From: Gordonibacter sp. An230
GTDB lineage: Bacteria; Actinomycetota; Coriobacteriia; Coriobacteriales; Eggerthellaceae
Assembly: GCF_002159915.1 (NCBI RefSeq)
Contig: NZ_NFJP01000036.1
Span: 1 to 33,420 of the forward strand
Direction: 5' to 3'
DNA length: 33,420 nt
The translations under genes and the position numbers were made by a program. Within the stretch, counting starts at the first letter, position 1, and every line of letters begins with the position of its first letter. Below the pieces are notes generated by a model that was given only the letters and a program-made list of their open reading frames with translations, was not told where the DNA came from and did no database searches. Of this stretch, positions 14,656 through 23,175 are shown one piece after another.

Positions 14656-16683
14656 TCAGCGGAGTTGAGAAGGATGCTTGGCGAAGAAGTCGAAGCGGGG
14701 CGGCAGCTCGCGGATGCGATGACGCCCCGCGTCCTGCTCGCTGGCGCCGCACAGCTCGTCCATGCTTTCGAAATCGTAGTTCCAGCTGAAGAAGTCGTCG
14801 AACTCGAAGCTCAGGTAGTCGCAGATCTTCTCCGTGCCGAAGGGCACCACGGGATGCATGAGAAGCGTGGCGATGCGAAGCAGGTAGAACGAGTCGACGA
14901 GCACCTGGCGACGCGCCGCATCGTCGCTCGAAAGCTCCGCCTCCCGAATGCCATCGGCCCAACGCTTGTTCGCCCAGCGGATGAACTCGTCCATGAGCGA
15001 CATGACGGTGTGCAGCTCCACGCGATGCATCGCCTCGTCGTAGGCGGCGAGCGTCCTCTGAGCCCTTTCCACCGCATCGCGGGACACCTCGCCAAGCGGC
15101 AAATGCCCCTCGAAGTTCTTCTGCGCCTCGTAGAAGCAGCTGCGGGCCAGGCGGTTGAACACGTTCGTGAGCAGCGCGCCCTCCTTGAGCACCGGATCTG
15201 CGACGCGGGGATCGGCCAGCTCCTCGGGCGTGGCAAGGAAGGGCTTGGGCTTGAAACCCACCGATCTCTGATCGAGGCCGAGCGCGAGGAAGTGCGCGCG
15301 CAGCTGCTCGACCGTGTAGTGGTCGAGCAGCTCGTCGGCCGCGGGCGGCTTCACCGCCCCCGACGAAGAGGCCTTCTTGTCTCCGAACAGGATGTGGTGG
15401 TTCGCCACGAGCGTGGTCTGGCGGATGGGGTGTTCGGAAGGACCGGGGGCGAGGATGTCCCCAGGTCGCAGCGCCTCGATCATGGCAGGCTGGGCCACGC
15501 CGTAAAAATACAGGTTGTCCTGCCCTATGAACTGGTACACCTCGGCGTCCTCCGAGCACCACCAATCCCGCCAGCTGCCTCGCGGCAAGCCCATTTGATC
15601 GTTCACCGCCATCGTGAACGACATGGGCGCCCACAGGCTCTCGGGCCAGCACCACACCGTGAGGCCGTCGAGGCCGTCGATGACAGGCGCCTTCACGCCC
15701 CATTCGATATTGCCCGTGATACGGAACGGCACGAGCGCCTTGCCGGTGCGGAAGCGGATGCCCGCGCGGGCCAGCACCTCGCGCGCCGCGTCGCGCGCAT
15801 CGATGTCGGCGAATTCGATCTCGAAGCTCTGCTTGCCCTTCTCCGCCTCCCTCAGCGCATGCGCAGGCAGCTCTCCCGCCACCTCCTCGTAGGCCTCGCG
15901 CGCCTCGTTTTTGATGTGGACGACGGGCGCGCCGAGGAATTCCTTGATGGTCTGAGGCACGATGGCGCGCACGTTCGGATCGGCTTCGAGCGCCGCCACA
16001 TGCGCGCGTAGGAAGTCGGCGAACGCGGGCAGATCGAAGTACCAGTTCTCTACCGGGCGCATCTCGGGCACCGTGCCCGTGAGCGTCGACTTCGGCGCTA
16101 TGAGGTCCTCGGGCGCGTAACTGTGGCCGAGATCGCACTCGTCGGCGTAGCCATGCTCGGACTTGCATCCCTGCACGGGGCAGCGGCCCTGCACCTGCCG
16201 GCCATTGAGGAACGTGCCCGCCTCGACGTCGTAGAACTGCAGCGTGGCACGCTTGCGCAAATGCCCGTTCTCATGCAGCTTCTCGATGAACTTCTCGCTG
16301 ATGAGCTGGTGGACATCGCCCGAATGCCCGATGTTGGAACCCTCGTAGATGTCGAGGCTGATGCCAAAGGCCGAAAGCGCGGCCTTCTGGCGCTCGTGAT
16401 TGGCCAGCACGTACTCCTCGATGGTGCCGTCGAACTCCCCCGCCTCGACAAGCTTGCGGTATCCCTCGTTGATGGGCGAACCGAAGCAGTCGGTGCCGCT
16501 TATGAAGCGGACGTTCGCCGCGCCGATGCGGTCGCGCAAAAAGCGCGCGAAGGCGTCGGCCGGCACGAAAACGCCGGCGATGTGGCCGAAGTGCAGGGCT
16601 TTGTTGCCGTAGGGCATGCCAGCGGTGACGACGGCCCGCTTGGGCCAAGGCGTGCGTTCCGTGTCAGTGCGCGATGCTGCCAT
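14656..16683 (-). CDS. metG: Methionyl-tRNA synthetase (atypical)
   Basis: 675-aa class I synthetase that charges tRNA-Met. The HIGH-type motif is HFGH (31-34) within TAGMPYGNKALHFGH. A zinc-knuckle-like Cys set (168, 173, 183) follows, then ITGNIEWGVKAP and FIGQDNLYFY. The canonical KMSKS loop is not seen; its place (436-442) has KKASSSG. Residues ~255-320 form extra sequence between the knuckle and the IEWG segment. ATG at 16683 follows AAGGAG at 10 nt and lies inside the end of sppA (20-nt overlap), so translation is probably coupled. It is the last gene of the fsa-rho-sppA-metG cluster, with a strong terminator after it. Confidence 0.92.
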   Translation of the reverse strand: MAASRTDTERTPWPKRAVVTAGMPYGNKALHFGHIAGVFVPADAFARFLRDRIGAANVRFISGTDCFGSPINEGYRKLVEAGEFDGTIEEYVLANHERQKAALSAFGISLDIYEGSNIGHSGDVHQLISEKFIEKLHENGHLRKRATLQFYDVEAGTFLNGRQVQGRCPVQGCKSEHGYADECDLGHSYAPEDLIAPKSTLTGTVPEMRPVENWYFDLPAFADFLRAHVAALEADPNVRAIVPQTIKEFLGAPVVHIKNEAREAYEEVAGELPAHALREAEKGKQSFEIEFADIDARDAAREVLARAGIRFRTGKALVPFRITGNIEWGVKAPVIDGLDGLTVWCWPESLWAPMSFTMAVNDQMGLPRGSWRDWWCSEDAEVYQFIGQDNLYFYGVAQPAMIEALRPGDILAPGPSEHPIRQTTLVANHHILFGDKKASSSGAVKPPAADELLDHYTVEQLRAHFLALGLDQRSVGFKPKPFLATPEELADPRVADPVLKEGALLTNVFNRLARSCFYEAQKNFEGHLPLGEVSRDAVERAQRTLAAYDEAMHRVELHTVMSLMDEFIRWANKRWADGIREAELSSDDAARRQVLVDSFYLLRIATLLMHPVVPFGTEKICDYLSFEFDDFFSWNYDFESMDELCGASEQDAGRHRIRELPPRFDFFAKHPSQLR

Positions 16684-17725
16684 CGTTCTCAAGCTCCTTC
16701 AACGCATGTGCGATGTCGTCGGCGGTTGCGCCCCGTGCGGACATGAGGCCGAGCAGGCTGGACAGGCTGTCTCCCACCGGATCCATCTCGGTAGTGACGT
16801 AGAACTCGACGCCTGCCAGCTCGGCTGCTTTCGCCACGGCGTCCTCCTTCGTGCCGATCTCGTCGGCCAAGCCGTTTTCCACAGCCTCCATGCCGGTGAA
16901 CGTGAGCCCAGTGGCAAGAGCGCGCACCTCGTCCTCGACCATGCCGCGGCCCTCGGCCACGGTCTGGATGAAAGTCTCGTTGATCTGGTCGACCTGGTTC
17001 TGGTAATATGCCCGTTCCTCCTCGGTGAGCGGGCGCGTGCCATAGCTGGAGTCTTTGCTGTCGGCGCTCGTGACGTTGTCCACCGATATGCCGAGCTTCT
17101 CCATGAGGCCGGACAGATCGGTGATCTGCATGACCGTGCCGATGGCCCCGATCGCCGTGGTCTTGGCGGTGAAGATGTAGTCGGCCTGTGACGATATCTC
17201 ATAAGCGGCGCTCGCGTTCATAGAAGCGCTCGACACCACGACGGGCTTTCCGGTCTCCTCGCGGAACTGCCTCACGTAGGAGGCCATCTCCTCGCCAGCC
17301 GTGGCGGTGCCGCCGCCGGAGTCTACGCGCAGCACGACGGCTTTGACATGGACGTTGTCCGCAGCGACGTCGAGTTGCGCCTTCAGACCTTCGGGGCTGC
17401 ATGTCGTGCCGTCGTACTGGATGGCTCCGTCTATGTTGATGACGGCCACCGCGTCTCCAGTGAGGTAGTCGAGATCGTTCACGCCGCTCGTGCTCAGAGG
17501 ACCCATCGACGACGCGAACATCGACGTGCACGACACCATGCCTACGGCGAGAAGCGCGAACACGCATAAGACCGACACGAGCGCGACGATCCATCCATGA
17601 CTCTTCTTCGGAGGCTGCATGTAATACGGCTGCTGCGGCGAGCTGGGAGCCGGCGGCGGGCACGCGGGCTGCGCAGCGGGCTGCCCCCACACCTGCTGCT
17701 GCCAATTGCTGTTGTCTTGTGGCAT
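16664..17725 (-). CDS. sppA: Signal peptide peptidase SppA (S49 family)
   Basis: 353-aa membrane-anchored serine protease that degrades cleaved signal peptides. A Gln/Pro-rich cytoplasmic N-terminus (1-40) is followed by one membrane segment (about 44-66) and the S49 domain from ~90: VAVINIDGAI, VVLRVDSGGGTATAGEE, VVVSSASMNASAAYEI with the probable nucleophile Ser172, and IGAIGTVMQ. The partner lysine is probably Lys224 in SKDSSYG. ATG at 17725 follows GAGGAGGG; an ATG at 17746 is less well placed. It lies downstream of rho and overlaps metG. Confidence 0.9.
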   Translation of the reverse strand: MPQDNSNWQQQVWGQPAAQPACPPPAPSSPQQPYYMQPPKKSHGWIVALVSVLCVFALLAVGMVSCTSMFASSMGPLSTSGVNDLDYLTGDAVAVINIDGAIQYDGTTCSPEGLKAQLDVAADNVHVKAVVLRVDSGGGTATAGEEMASYVRQFREETGKPVVVSSASMNASAAYEISSQADYIFTAKTTAIGAIGTVMQITDLSGLMEKLGISVDNVTSADSKDSSYGTRPLTEEERAYYQNQVDQINETFIQTVAEGRGMVEDEVRALATGLTFTGMEAVENGLADEIGTKEDAVAKAAELAGVEFYVTTEMDPVGDSLSSLLGLMSARGATADDIAHALKELENDGSIAH

Positions 17726-17862
17726 GTTCCCTCCTCGGTCGGACATGAGACCATACTACCGCAGAACGGCAACGCCCGCGGCCGTCGAAAGCAGTTGTCC
17801 GAGGCATTTACACGAGAGCGCTTCGGCGCCCCTCCCGTCCCGCGCCTGACGGAAGAGGCGTC

Positions 17863-19530
17863 TCAGAACTCGATGGCGCCGTCCGCTTTTGTGCTGTGCT
17901 GCGCCTTCTTGGCCGTGCGCAGCAAGAACTCTTGGTTGGTGTCGGTTTGCTTGAGCGACTTGATGAGCATGTCCATGGCGCGTTCGGTGCTGCTTGTGTT
18001 GGCGAGGATGCGGCGCACGGCCCAGATGAGCGGCGCCTCCTGCGGATCGAGCAACAGGTCCTCCTTGCGCGTGCCGGACGCCACCGGATCGATGGCCGGG
18101 AAGATGCGCCGGTCGGCCAGGTTTCGGTCGAGCTTGAGCTCCATGTTGCCCGTGCCCTTGAACTCCTCGAAGATGACCTCGTCCATCTTCGACCCTGTTT
18201 CCACCAGCGCGGATGCGAGGATGGTGAGGCTGCCGCCCCCCTCGATGTTGCGGGCGGCGCCGAGGAACTTCTTCGGCGGGTAGAGCGCTGTGGAGTCCAC
18301 GCCGCCCGACAGGATGCGGCCCGATGCCGGCTGCGCCAGGTTGTAGGCGCGCGCGAGCCGCGTGAGCGAATCGAGGAGGATGACGACGTCCTTGCCGCAC
18401 TCCACGAGGCGCTTCGCCCGCTCGATGACGAGCTCCGACACGGCGATGTGGTTCTCGGTGGGCATGTCGAACGTGGAGGAGACCACTTCGCCTTTGATGG
18501 AACGCTGCATGTCCGTGACCTCTTCGGGGCGCTCGTCCACGAGCAGGCACATGAGGTGCACCTCTGGATTGTTTGCGCTGATGGAAGCAGCGATGTCTTT
18601 TAGGATCGTGGTCTTTCCGGCCTTGGGCGGGCTCACGATCAAGCCGCGCTGGCCCTTGCCGATAGGGCTGACGAGATCGATGACGCGGGCGGTGACGGCC
18701 TGCTTCCCGTGCTCCATGATCAGACACTCGTCAGGATACACCGGCGTGAGGTCCCCGAAGCGCACGCGCGGGCCCAACTGGTCGATCGGCGTGCCGTTCA
18801 CGGACGTGACCTTCTGGATGGCGGCGTACTTTTCGTTCTCGCGGGCCGGACGCGTCTGCCCGCACACAAGATCCCCTTTGCGCAGCCCGTTGCGACGGAT
18901 GGTGGACAAGCCCACGTAGCAGTCCGTCTCGCTGGGCAGGTAGCCCTGGGTGCGAAGGAATCCGTAGCCGTCGGCCAGGATGTCGAGGATGCCCGATACC
19001 TCTATGAAGCCCTCAGCCCGCACGCTCGCCTCGAACACGGCCTCCACGAGCTCGGCCTTCTTCAAGCCCGTCACGTCCACGCTGAGTTCGGCGGCCTTCT
19101 CGCGAAGCTCAGCCACCTTGAGCTTGGCGAGATCTTCGCGCGACACGCTGGGCTGAACTTCGCGCGGCCCTTGGTTGCCATGCTGGCGGCGTTGGCGGCG
19201 GATGTTCTGGTTGCCGTTTCGACCGTTGCCCTGCTTGCCCTGGCCGCCGTTTTGCTTCTGACGGGTCCCGCCGCCCGCATTCTGCTTGCCTTGGGCACCC
19301 GCGTTAGCGGAGCGCTTGCCCTGCCCCGCCCCTTGGCCAGACGCCTTCACCGATTTTCGCGGCATGCGCGCAGGCCGCCCCGAAGGCGCGGAGTCGCCTT
19401 TGGCAGCGTCGGCGGGCTCCTTTGCAGGCTTGGCCGTTTTCACGCTCGTGGAACGGCGGCGCGCCGGGGCTTTTTGTTCGGCATCGCCCGCAGCAGCGGC
19501 GTGCGTTTGGACCGCTTCGTTCTCGCTCAT
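17863..19530 (-). CDS. rho: Transcription termination factor Rho with disordered N-terminal arm
   Basis: 555-aa hexameric RNA helicase that ends transcription. Residues 1-128 are disordered: Ala/Lys/Pro-rich, then a Gly/Gln/Asn/Arg-rich stretch (about 65-123). The Rho N-terminal helical domain (about 132-170), the RNA-binding cold-shock-like domain (about 173-250, ILDILADGYGFLR) and the ATPase domain follow, with Walker A PPKAGKTT (~301-308), LLVDERPEEVTD, and the Q/R-loop region GGVDSTALYPPKKFLGAARN. ATG at 19530 overlaps the TGA of the aldolase gene as ATGA. Long N-terminal insertions are common in actinobacterial Rho proteins. Confidence 0.96.
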   Translation of the reverse strand: MSENEAVQTHAAAAGDAEQKAPARRRSTSVKTAKPAKEPADAAKGDSAPSGRPARMPRKSVKASGQGAGQGKRSANAGAQGKQNAGGGTRQKQNGGQGKQGNGRNGNQNIRRQRRQHGNQGPREVQPSVSREDLAKLKVAELREKAAELSVDVTGLKKAELVEAVFEASVRAEGFIEVSGILDILADGYGFLRTQGYLPSETDCYVGLSTIRRNGLRKGDLVCGQTRPARENEKYAAIQKVTSVNGTPIDQLGPRVRFGDLTPVYPDECLIMEHGKQAVTARVIDLVSPIGKGQRGLIVSPPKAGKTTILKDIAASISANNPEVHLMCLLVDERPEEVTDMQRSIKGEVVSSTFDMPTENHIAVSELVIERAKRLVECGKDVVILLDSLTRLARAYNLAQPASGRILSGGVDSTALYPPKKFLGAARNIEGGGSLTILASALVETGSKMDEVIFEEFKGTGNMELKLDRNLADRRIFPAIDPVASGTRKEDLLLDPQEAPLIWAVRRILANTSSTERAMDMLIKSLKQTDTNQEFLLRTAKKAQHSTKADGAIEF

Positions 19531-20189
19531 GCGCCCTGCACTTTCTCCCAGTCCTTCAAAAATGCCTCGAGGCCGCGGTCGGTCAGCGGATGCTGCACGC
19601 ACTTCTTGAGCGCGGCGAAGGGCACGGTGGCGATGTCGGCGCCCATAAGGGCGGCCTGCGCCACGTGGTTCGCGCTGCGCACGGACGCGGCGATGATCTC
19701 CACGTCGTGGCCGAAGTCGTAGTTGCCCACGGCGGCCACCACGTCTTCGAGCTGCGCGAGGCCGTTCTCGGAGATGTCGTCGAAGCGGCCCACGAACGGG
19801 CTCACGTAGCGGGCGCCGGCGCGGGCGGCCATGATGGCCTGCGGCACGGTGAAGCACAGCGTCATGTTCACCGGGATGCCCTCGGCGGCCAGCTGTTTCG
19901 TGGCAGCCAGGCCCTCGATCATCGTGGGGAGCTTCACCACCACGTTGTCGGCGAGCGCGGCGAGCTCGCGGCCGTCGCGGATCATCTCGTCGCGCGTGGT
20001 GGCCACGCTCTCGGCGGACACGGGACCGTCGACGATCTCGCAGATGCGCTTGATATGGTTGTGGAAGTCGGCGAGCTTGCCGCCCGTGCGCGCGTACAGC
20101 GTCGGGTTCGTGGTCACGCCCGCGAGCACGCCCCAGCTGGCCGCCTCCTCGATCTCGGCGAGATCGGCGGTGTCGAGAAAGAACTTCAC
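19527..20189 (-). CDS. Transaldolase / fructose-6-phosphate aldolase family protein
   Basis: 220-aa single-domain TIM-barrel aldolase of the short transaldolase group (MipB/TalC/FSA). It starts MKFFLDTADLAEIEEAASWG, with GVTTNPTLY, the Schiff-base lysine Lys86 in VVVKLPTM, NMTLCFTVPQAIMAARAGARYVSPFVGR, and KCVQHPLTDRGLEAF. Both transaldolase (pentose phosphate pathway) and fructose-6-phosphate aldolase activity occur in this group; sequence alone does not decide here. The start is GTG at 20189, after AAGGAGG at 5 nt. It is the first gene of the rho operon, with a clear promoter at 20313-20341. Confidence 0.9.
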   Translation of the reverse strand: MKFFLDTADLAEIEEAASWGVLAGVTTNPTLYARTGGKLADFHNHIKRICEIVDGPVSAESVATTRDEMIRDGRELAALADNVVVKLPTMIEGLAATKQLAAEGIPVNMTLCFTVPQAIMAARAGARYVSPFVGRFDDISENGLAQLEDVVAAVGNYDFGHDVEIIAASVRSANHVAQAALMGADIATVPFAALKKCVQHPLTDRGLEAFLKDWEKVQGA

Positions 20190-20225
20190 CCAATCCTCCT
20201 TATAAGTTGGCTTTCCGATTGGAGA

Positions 20226-20243
20226 GCGCGCACGGATGCGCGC
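20226..20243 (-). other. Hairpin in the fsa/tal leader
   Basis: A perfect 7-bp stem (GCGCGCA with TGCGCGC) with a 4-nt loop in the untranslated leader, about 25 bp upstream of the Shine-Dalgarno sequence. It may stabilise the mRNA. Confidence 0.4.
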
Positions 20244-20312
20244 AGAATTCCATGATGGGGAGATGCATTGTGATGGGTTTTCTTCCTTCGGAAGACGTCA
20301 GAACTGAATTTC

Positions 20313-20354
20313 ATAGTATCGCATGTGCCGCCTTCGTTCAAGCGCGAAGGCGGC
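20313..20354 (-). promoter_or_regulatory. Promoter of the fsa-rho-sppA-metG operon with overlapping inverted repeat
   Basis: On the minus strand, TTGAAC (20336-20341) is followed after 17 bp by TACTAT (20313-20318), about 124 bp upstream of the aldolase GTG. A perfect 10-bp inverted repeat, GCCGCCTTCG with CGAAGGCGGC (20327-20336 and 20345-20354), spans the -35 and could be an operator or the end of an upstream transcript. Confidence 0.6.
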
Positions 20355-20878
20355 CTGTTCGTGGATTTGCGGTGGAGGAGGGGCTACGGATCGATTCTGA
20401 AACGGGCACCGGGTTAGCTTTCTTGGGAGGGATTCGAAGCGACGCCCCAATCCGAAAAACCGTCCGCATCGAATCCCGGCGGGGAACCACACCCCCGTCG
20501 AAGCCCGGGCTTCGAGAGCCTTGGAATCCAACGAGCCATCCCCATCCGCCCTGTTCGCATCGCGCCACCATCGCAGGGCATCCTGCCTGCAAAATAAGGA
20601 CGGGCAGCTACGTGTCCACAAAACAGTTCAGACGCCAAACCTGAGGGAGCGTCCAATTTCAGCCTAGCACATCTGCGCACATGGAATGCGCCTGAAGGAA
20701 TACTCTGCAGCGCCTCAAAAAGAGAACCGACGGGTATGGCAAAGGCCGCACTCGGCATAGACAGAGCAAACGCTTTTTAAAGAAACTCGGCTATCGAGAG
20801 CATCCATCGAAGCTCGGAAGGATCGCATTGTTCAACCAGGCGCTTCGCTGATCGCGAAAGCATCCGTCTTTTTGAACA
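20355..20878. other. Gene-free stretch upstream of the rho operon
   Basis: No gene, RNA or repeat is supported in these ~520 bases. Short open frames on both strands lack ribosome sites and family features. GC falls from here towards 22300, in keeping with decayed or imported DNA. Confidence 0.5.
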
Positions 20879-21620
20879 TCAACCAAAGATGCAGCTCCAC
20901 CATGAAACCCCTCGTTTCGCCGGTCGCAAGATCCGTCCATGTTCCTCCAACAGCCCCGCCGCATCTCCATTGATCCAGTTCAGGATCAACGCAACGGCAG
21001 GCCATCCCGTCTCTTCCGCAGCCATGCTTTCGTTGAGCAAAGTTTGCGTATGGCGAGCTCTTCGCATCATCGCACGCCCTGCATCGAAGCAGCTTACCAA
21101 AGGGCTGTCACGACGCGCTTCAAACGCGCCTCGCTGAAGCTAAACGATTGAGCCATCTTCGCCTCAGCACACACTGAGCGCAACTTCGACGCAAAGAGCG
21201 AGATATCCGGGCAAATCTTTAGACCCTCCACATACCCGGCAGAGGGAGAAAACCCGATGATCGCGAAACGTTCGAGCCCCCCAAATCGCAACTGAGCCTT
21301 TCAGCACCCAACGGAGCGAGAGACTTGATCGCCCGAGAAAAGAGTTGCGTTATCGATGGACGAGATCTTGCCACCCTCATGACCAGAGAAGAAAGCCTTA
21401 GGAATGGACGATTCGAAATTCCGGTTTCGGCATCTGCGACAGCGGAATCCCCGAAAGCACGCTGAGCAGGAGGCAGCTCGCTTGCAGCAGCGCCCATAAA
21501 GCCAAACGCTCTCATCTTCAAAGCGCTCCTCCGTGCAATCAGCACTTCGCCGATCGCCATCCCGAACCCCTTTTTGTTTCTTTGTCGCGTCCAGGCACAT
21601 ACCGCCCGTTCCGTCTTCAC
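20879..21620 (-). pseudogene. Decayed gene remnant, possibly of a membrane protein
   Basis: Protein-like segments run down the minus strand but hop between frames: GTG at 21620 overlaps the TGA of the lipoprotein gene and leads to MAIGEVLIARRSALK; a hydrophobic stretch ALLQASCLLLSVLSGIPL follows in another frame; then FFSGHEGGKISSIDNATL in a third; then LERFAIIGFSPSAGYVEGLK and QTLLNESMAAEETGWPAVAL. This looks like a protein with an N-terminal membrane segment that was second in an operon with the lipoprotein, broken by several indels. The family is not recognised; a permease or exporter subunit is a guess. Confidence 0.4.
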
Positions 21621-21955
21621 CCGATGTAAAGCTCTTCGACTATTATTGGCTCCGAAGCAGGAACCAAATACACCAATTCAACGTTGGATCCCACTTCAAG
21701 GGAATCCAAATCTCCCGCAACCACTTGCGCCCTCCCATAATCAAAACACGGAGCATCGGAGGGCAGTTCTTCGACATAGCCTTTCTCGACATGCACGCGG
21801 AAAGTTTCTTTTACGCTGTCCACCTCCATCACAACTCCGGAACTGCGCTGCTGGTGAACGCCTCCTACAACATGGCGCCCCTCTTCTCTTGCCCCGCAAG
21901 AGCCCAATGAAACCACAAGCGCTGCGCCCAACACCAAAGCTATGATCCTCTTTAT
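21617..21955 (-). CDS. Small lipoprotein, start codon ATA (perhaps a pseudogene)
   Basis: 112 codons. The N-terminus reads KRIIALVLGAALVVSLGSC after the first codon, a textbook lipoprotein signal with lipobox SLGSC, followed by a 93-residue soluble domain of beta-rich look (GVVMEVDSVKETFRVHV, VEELPSDAP). The first codon at the expected place (21953-21955) is ATA, preceded by CGAGG at 8 nt. TTG at 21937 would remove the positive charges of the signal. Either ATA serves as a rare start or an ATG mutated and the gene is dying. Its TGA overlaps the GTG of the decayed downstream gene. The function is unknown. Confidence 0.5.
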   Translation of the reverse strand: MKRIIALVLGAALVVSLGSCGAREEGRHVVGGVHQQRSSGVVMEVDSVKETFRVHVEKGYVEELPSDAPCFDYGRAQVVAGDLDSLEVGSNVELVYLVPASEPIIVEELYIG

Positions 21956-22322
21956 GTCGAAAACCTCGGCATCTACGAAAAGAACACCCCGTTATGCTGC
22001 GAATAATGAGAAGCGTTGCGATTTGGAATCTCCAACCTTCGTCCCTTCAGCCGTTGACTACAAAGGCATGCATGAAATGAGATATGTCGCTTTTACAAAA
22101 TACCATCGTACTCCAGCTGCAACCATGGAATTCTCCGCACCCGATACGCTTTTGGATTCGACGGGAAAAGCGGTCATGTTGCCGCTGTTGATGCAATCAC
22201 GTTCTCTAAGCCGGTTGGCATTTTTCGTAAGAGCGGTTCGGGATTCGGCCCCTTGCTGCGCAAAAGCAGCAAACGCAAGCCCGATATCGGCCGTCAGCCT
22301 ACTTCCGAGTCTAGCGCAAAGA
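21956..22322. other. Low-GC spacer between hisI and the lipoprotein gene
   Basis: No convincing gene is present. A 96-codon open frame on the minus strand (22058-22348) overlaps hisI and has no ribosome site. GC is near 50%, clearly below the flanks. Confidence 0.45.
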
Positions 22323-22667
22323 CTAGGAAGGCGGAAACCATCGATCACCTACGCTGATCGAGCGGAAGAAACAAGAGCGTGTGCCCGTGTGGCAGGCGGG
22401 TCCTGCCGGATGCACGAGCGCAAGCAGCGTGTCGGCGTCGCAGTCGTAGCGCAGCTCCACGACCTTCTGGGTGTTGCCGCTGGTGGCACCCTTGTGCCAG
22501 AGCTCTTGCCTGCTGCGGCTCCAGAACACCGTCTCGCCGCGCTCCATCGTAAGCGAAAGCGATTCCTCGTTCATCCACGCCATCATGAGCACCTCGAGCG
22601 TGTCCGCGTCCTGCACGATGCAGGGGATCAGCCCGTCGGCGTTGTAAGTCAGTTCAGGGACGTCCAT
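22323..22667 (-). CDS. hisI: Phosphoribosyl-AMP cyclohydrolase
   Basis: 114-aa enzyme of the third step of histidine synthesis, opening the purine ring of PR-AMP. Metal and zinc ligands are visible: YDCDADT (Asp75, Cys76, Asp77, Asp79), then ACHTG (Cys92) and SCFF (Cys99). Only the HisI domain is present; the HisE pyrophosphohydrolase is neither fused nor nearby. ATG at 22667 has GAGGAG at 8 nt. A 7-bp inverted repeat (22341-22347 with 22355-22361) lies within the last codons. hisI is separated from hisF by a decayed yhcG and is probably read from the promoter at 23206-23234. Confidence 0.94.
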   Translation of the reverse strand: MDVPELTYNADGLIPCIVQDADTLEVLMMAWMNEESLSLTMERGETVFWSRSRQELWHKGATSGNTQKVVELRYDCDADTLLALVHPAGPACHTGTRSCFFRSISVGDRWFPPS

Positions 22668-23104
22668 GATGTTTTCTCCTCGCTCGCAAATTGCGCAACA
22701 GCTGCCGCGCTAGCGCCTTCTCGCATCCGCTTCTCGATATCCTCCTGCAAAGGCAGCAACTCGGCGAACCCCTCCGGCAGCACCTCGGCGAGCCGATACT
22801 CGCTCACCCCCATCGGCTTGCCGTGTCGCGCAGAACGTACTCGGCTACCACGTTGCCTTTGGTCTTAATTTCAACCCTCGCTCCCCTTGCAGAGAGCGAC
22901 CAAACCAAAAGACTTTGATTACGAAGCACCGCACGACTCCACCCGTTCTCGATGGTGGCCTGCACGGACCACTCGCGTTCAGCCCCTGGTTCCGTCTTAT
23001 CGGGAAGGTGGGTTATACGGCCCCAGGGAATTCTGCAGCAGCTGCTGCAGAATTCAGAATCCACCTCAGTGGCGAACTTCTGCATCGTTATTGTTGGCGA
23101 GCAT
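22649..23104 (-). pseudogene. yhcG-like (DUF1016, PDDEXK nuclease) pseudogene
   Basis: About 456 bp remain of a gene usually near 1 kb. ATG at 23104 follows GAGGAGG and gives MLANNNDAEVRH, then a stop. In another frame IPWGRITHL and ATIENGWSRAVLRNQ match the DUF1016 N-terminal domain. There the sequence jumps to the C-terminal end: SFGLVALCK in one frame, NVVAEYVLRDT in another, and, after a 1-nt slip near 22818, KPMGVSEYRLAEVLPEGF to a stop at 22649. The nuclease core between is deleted. The remnant overlaps the hisI start by 19 nt. YhcG proteins often accompany mobile or restriction loci. Confidence 0.8.
23028..23055. repeat. Perfect 28-bp palindrome inside the yhcG remnant
   Basis: Arms GAATTCTGCAGCAG (23028-23041) and CTGCTGCAGAATTC (23042-23055) are exact reverse complements with no spacer. 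It lies where DUF1016 would encode the residues just before IPWG. The origin is unknown: it may be an inversion-duplication scar or the footprint of a lost element. Confidence 0.75.
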
Positions 23105-23175
23105 GGCACAGCCTCCTCTTTCCTCTATTCGAGCATTCACAAGGCTGTCCCGAGAACCGCGGCGAAAGCGCCGGG

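Noticed and set aside
20460-20520. tRNA-like TCGAATCCC segment
   Set aside because: No acceptor, D or anticodon arm can be built around it.
22058-22348. 96-codon minus-strand frame downstream of hisI
   Set aside because: It overlaps the hisI end and has no Shine-Dalgarno site or family similarity. It is probably chance or decay.
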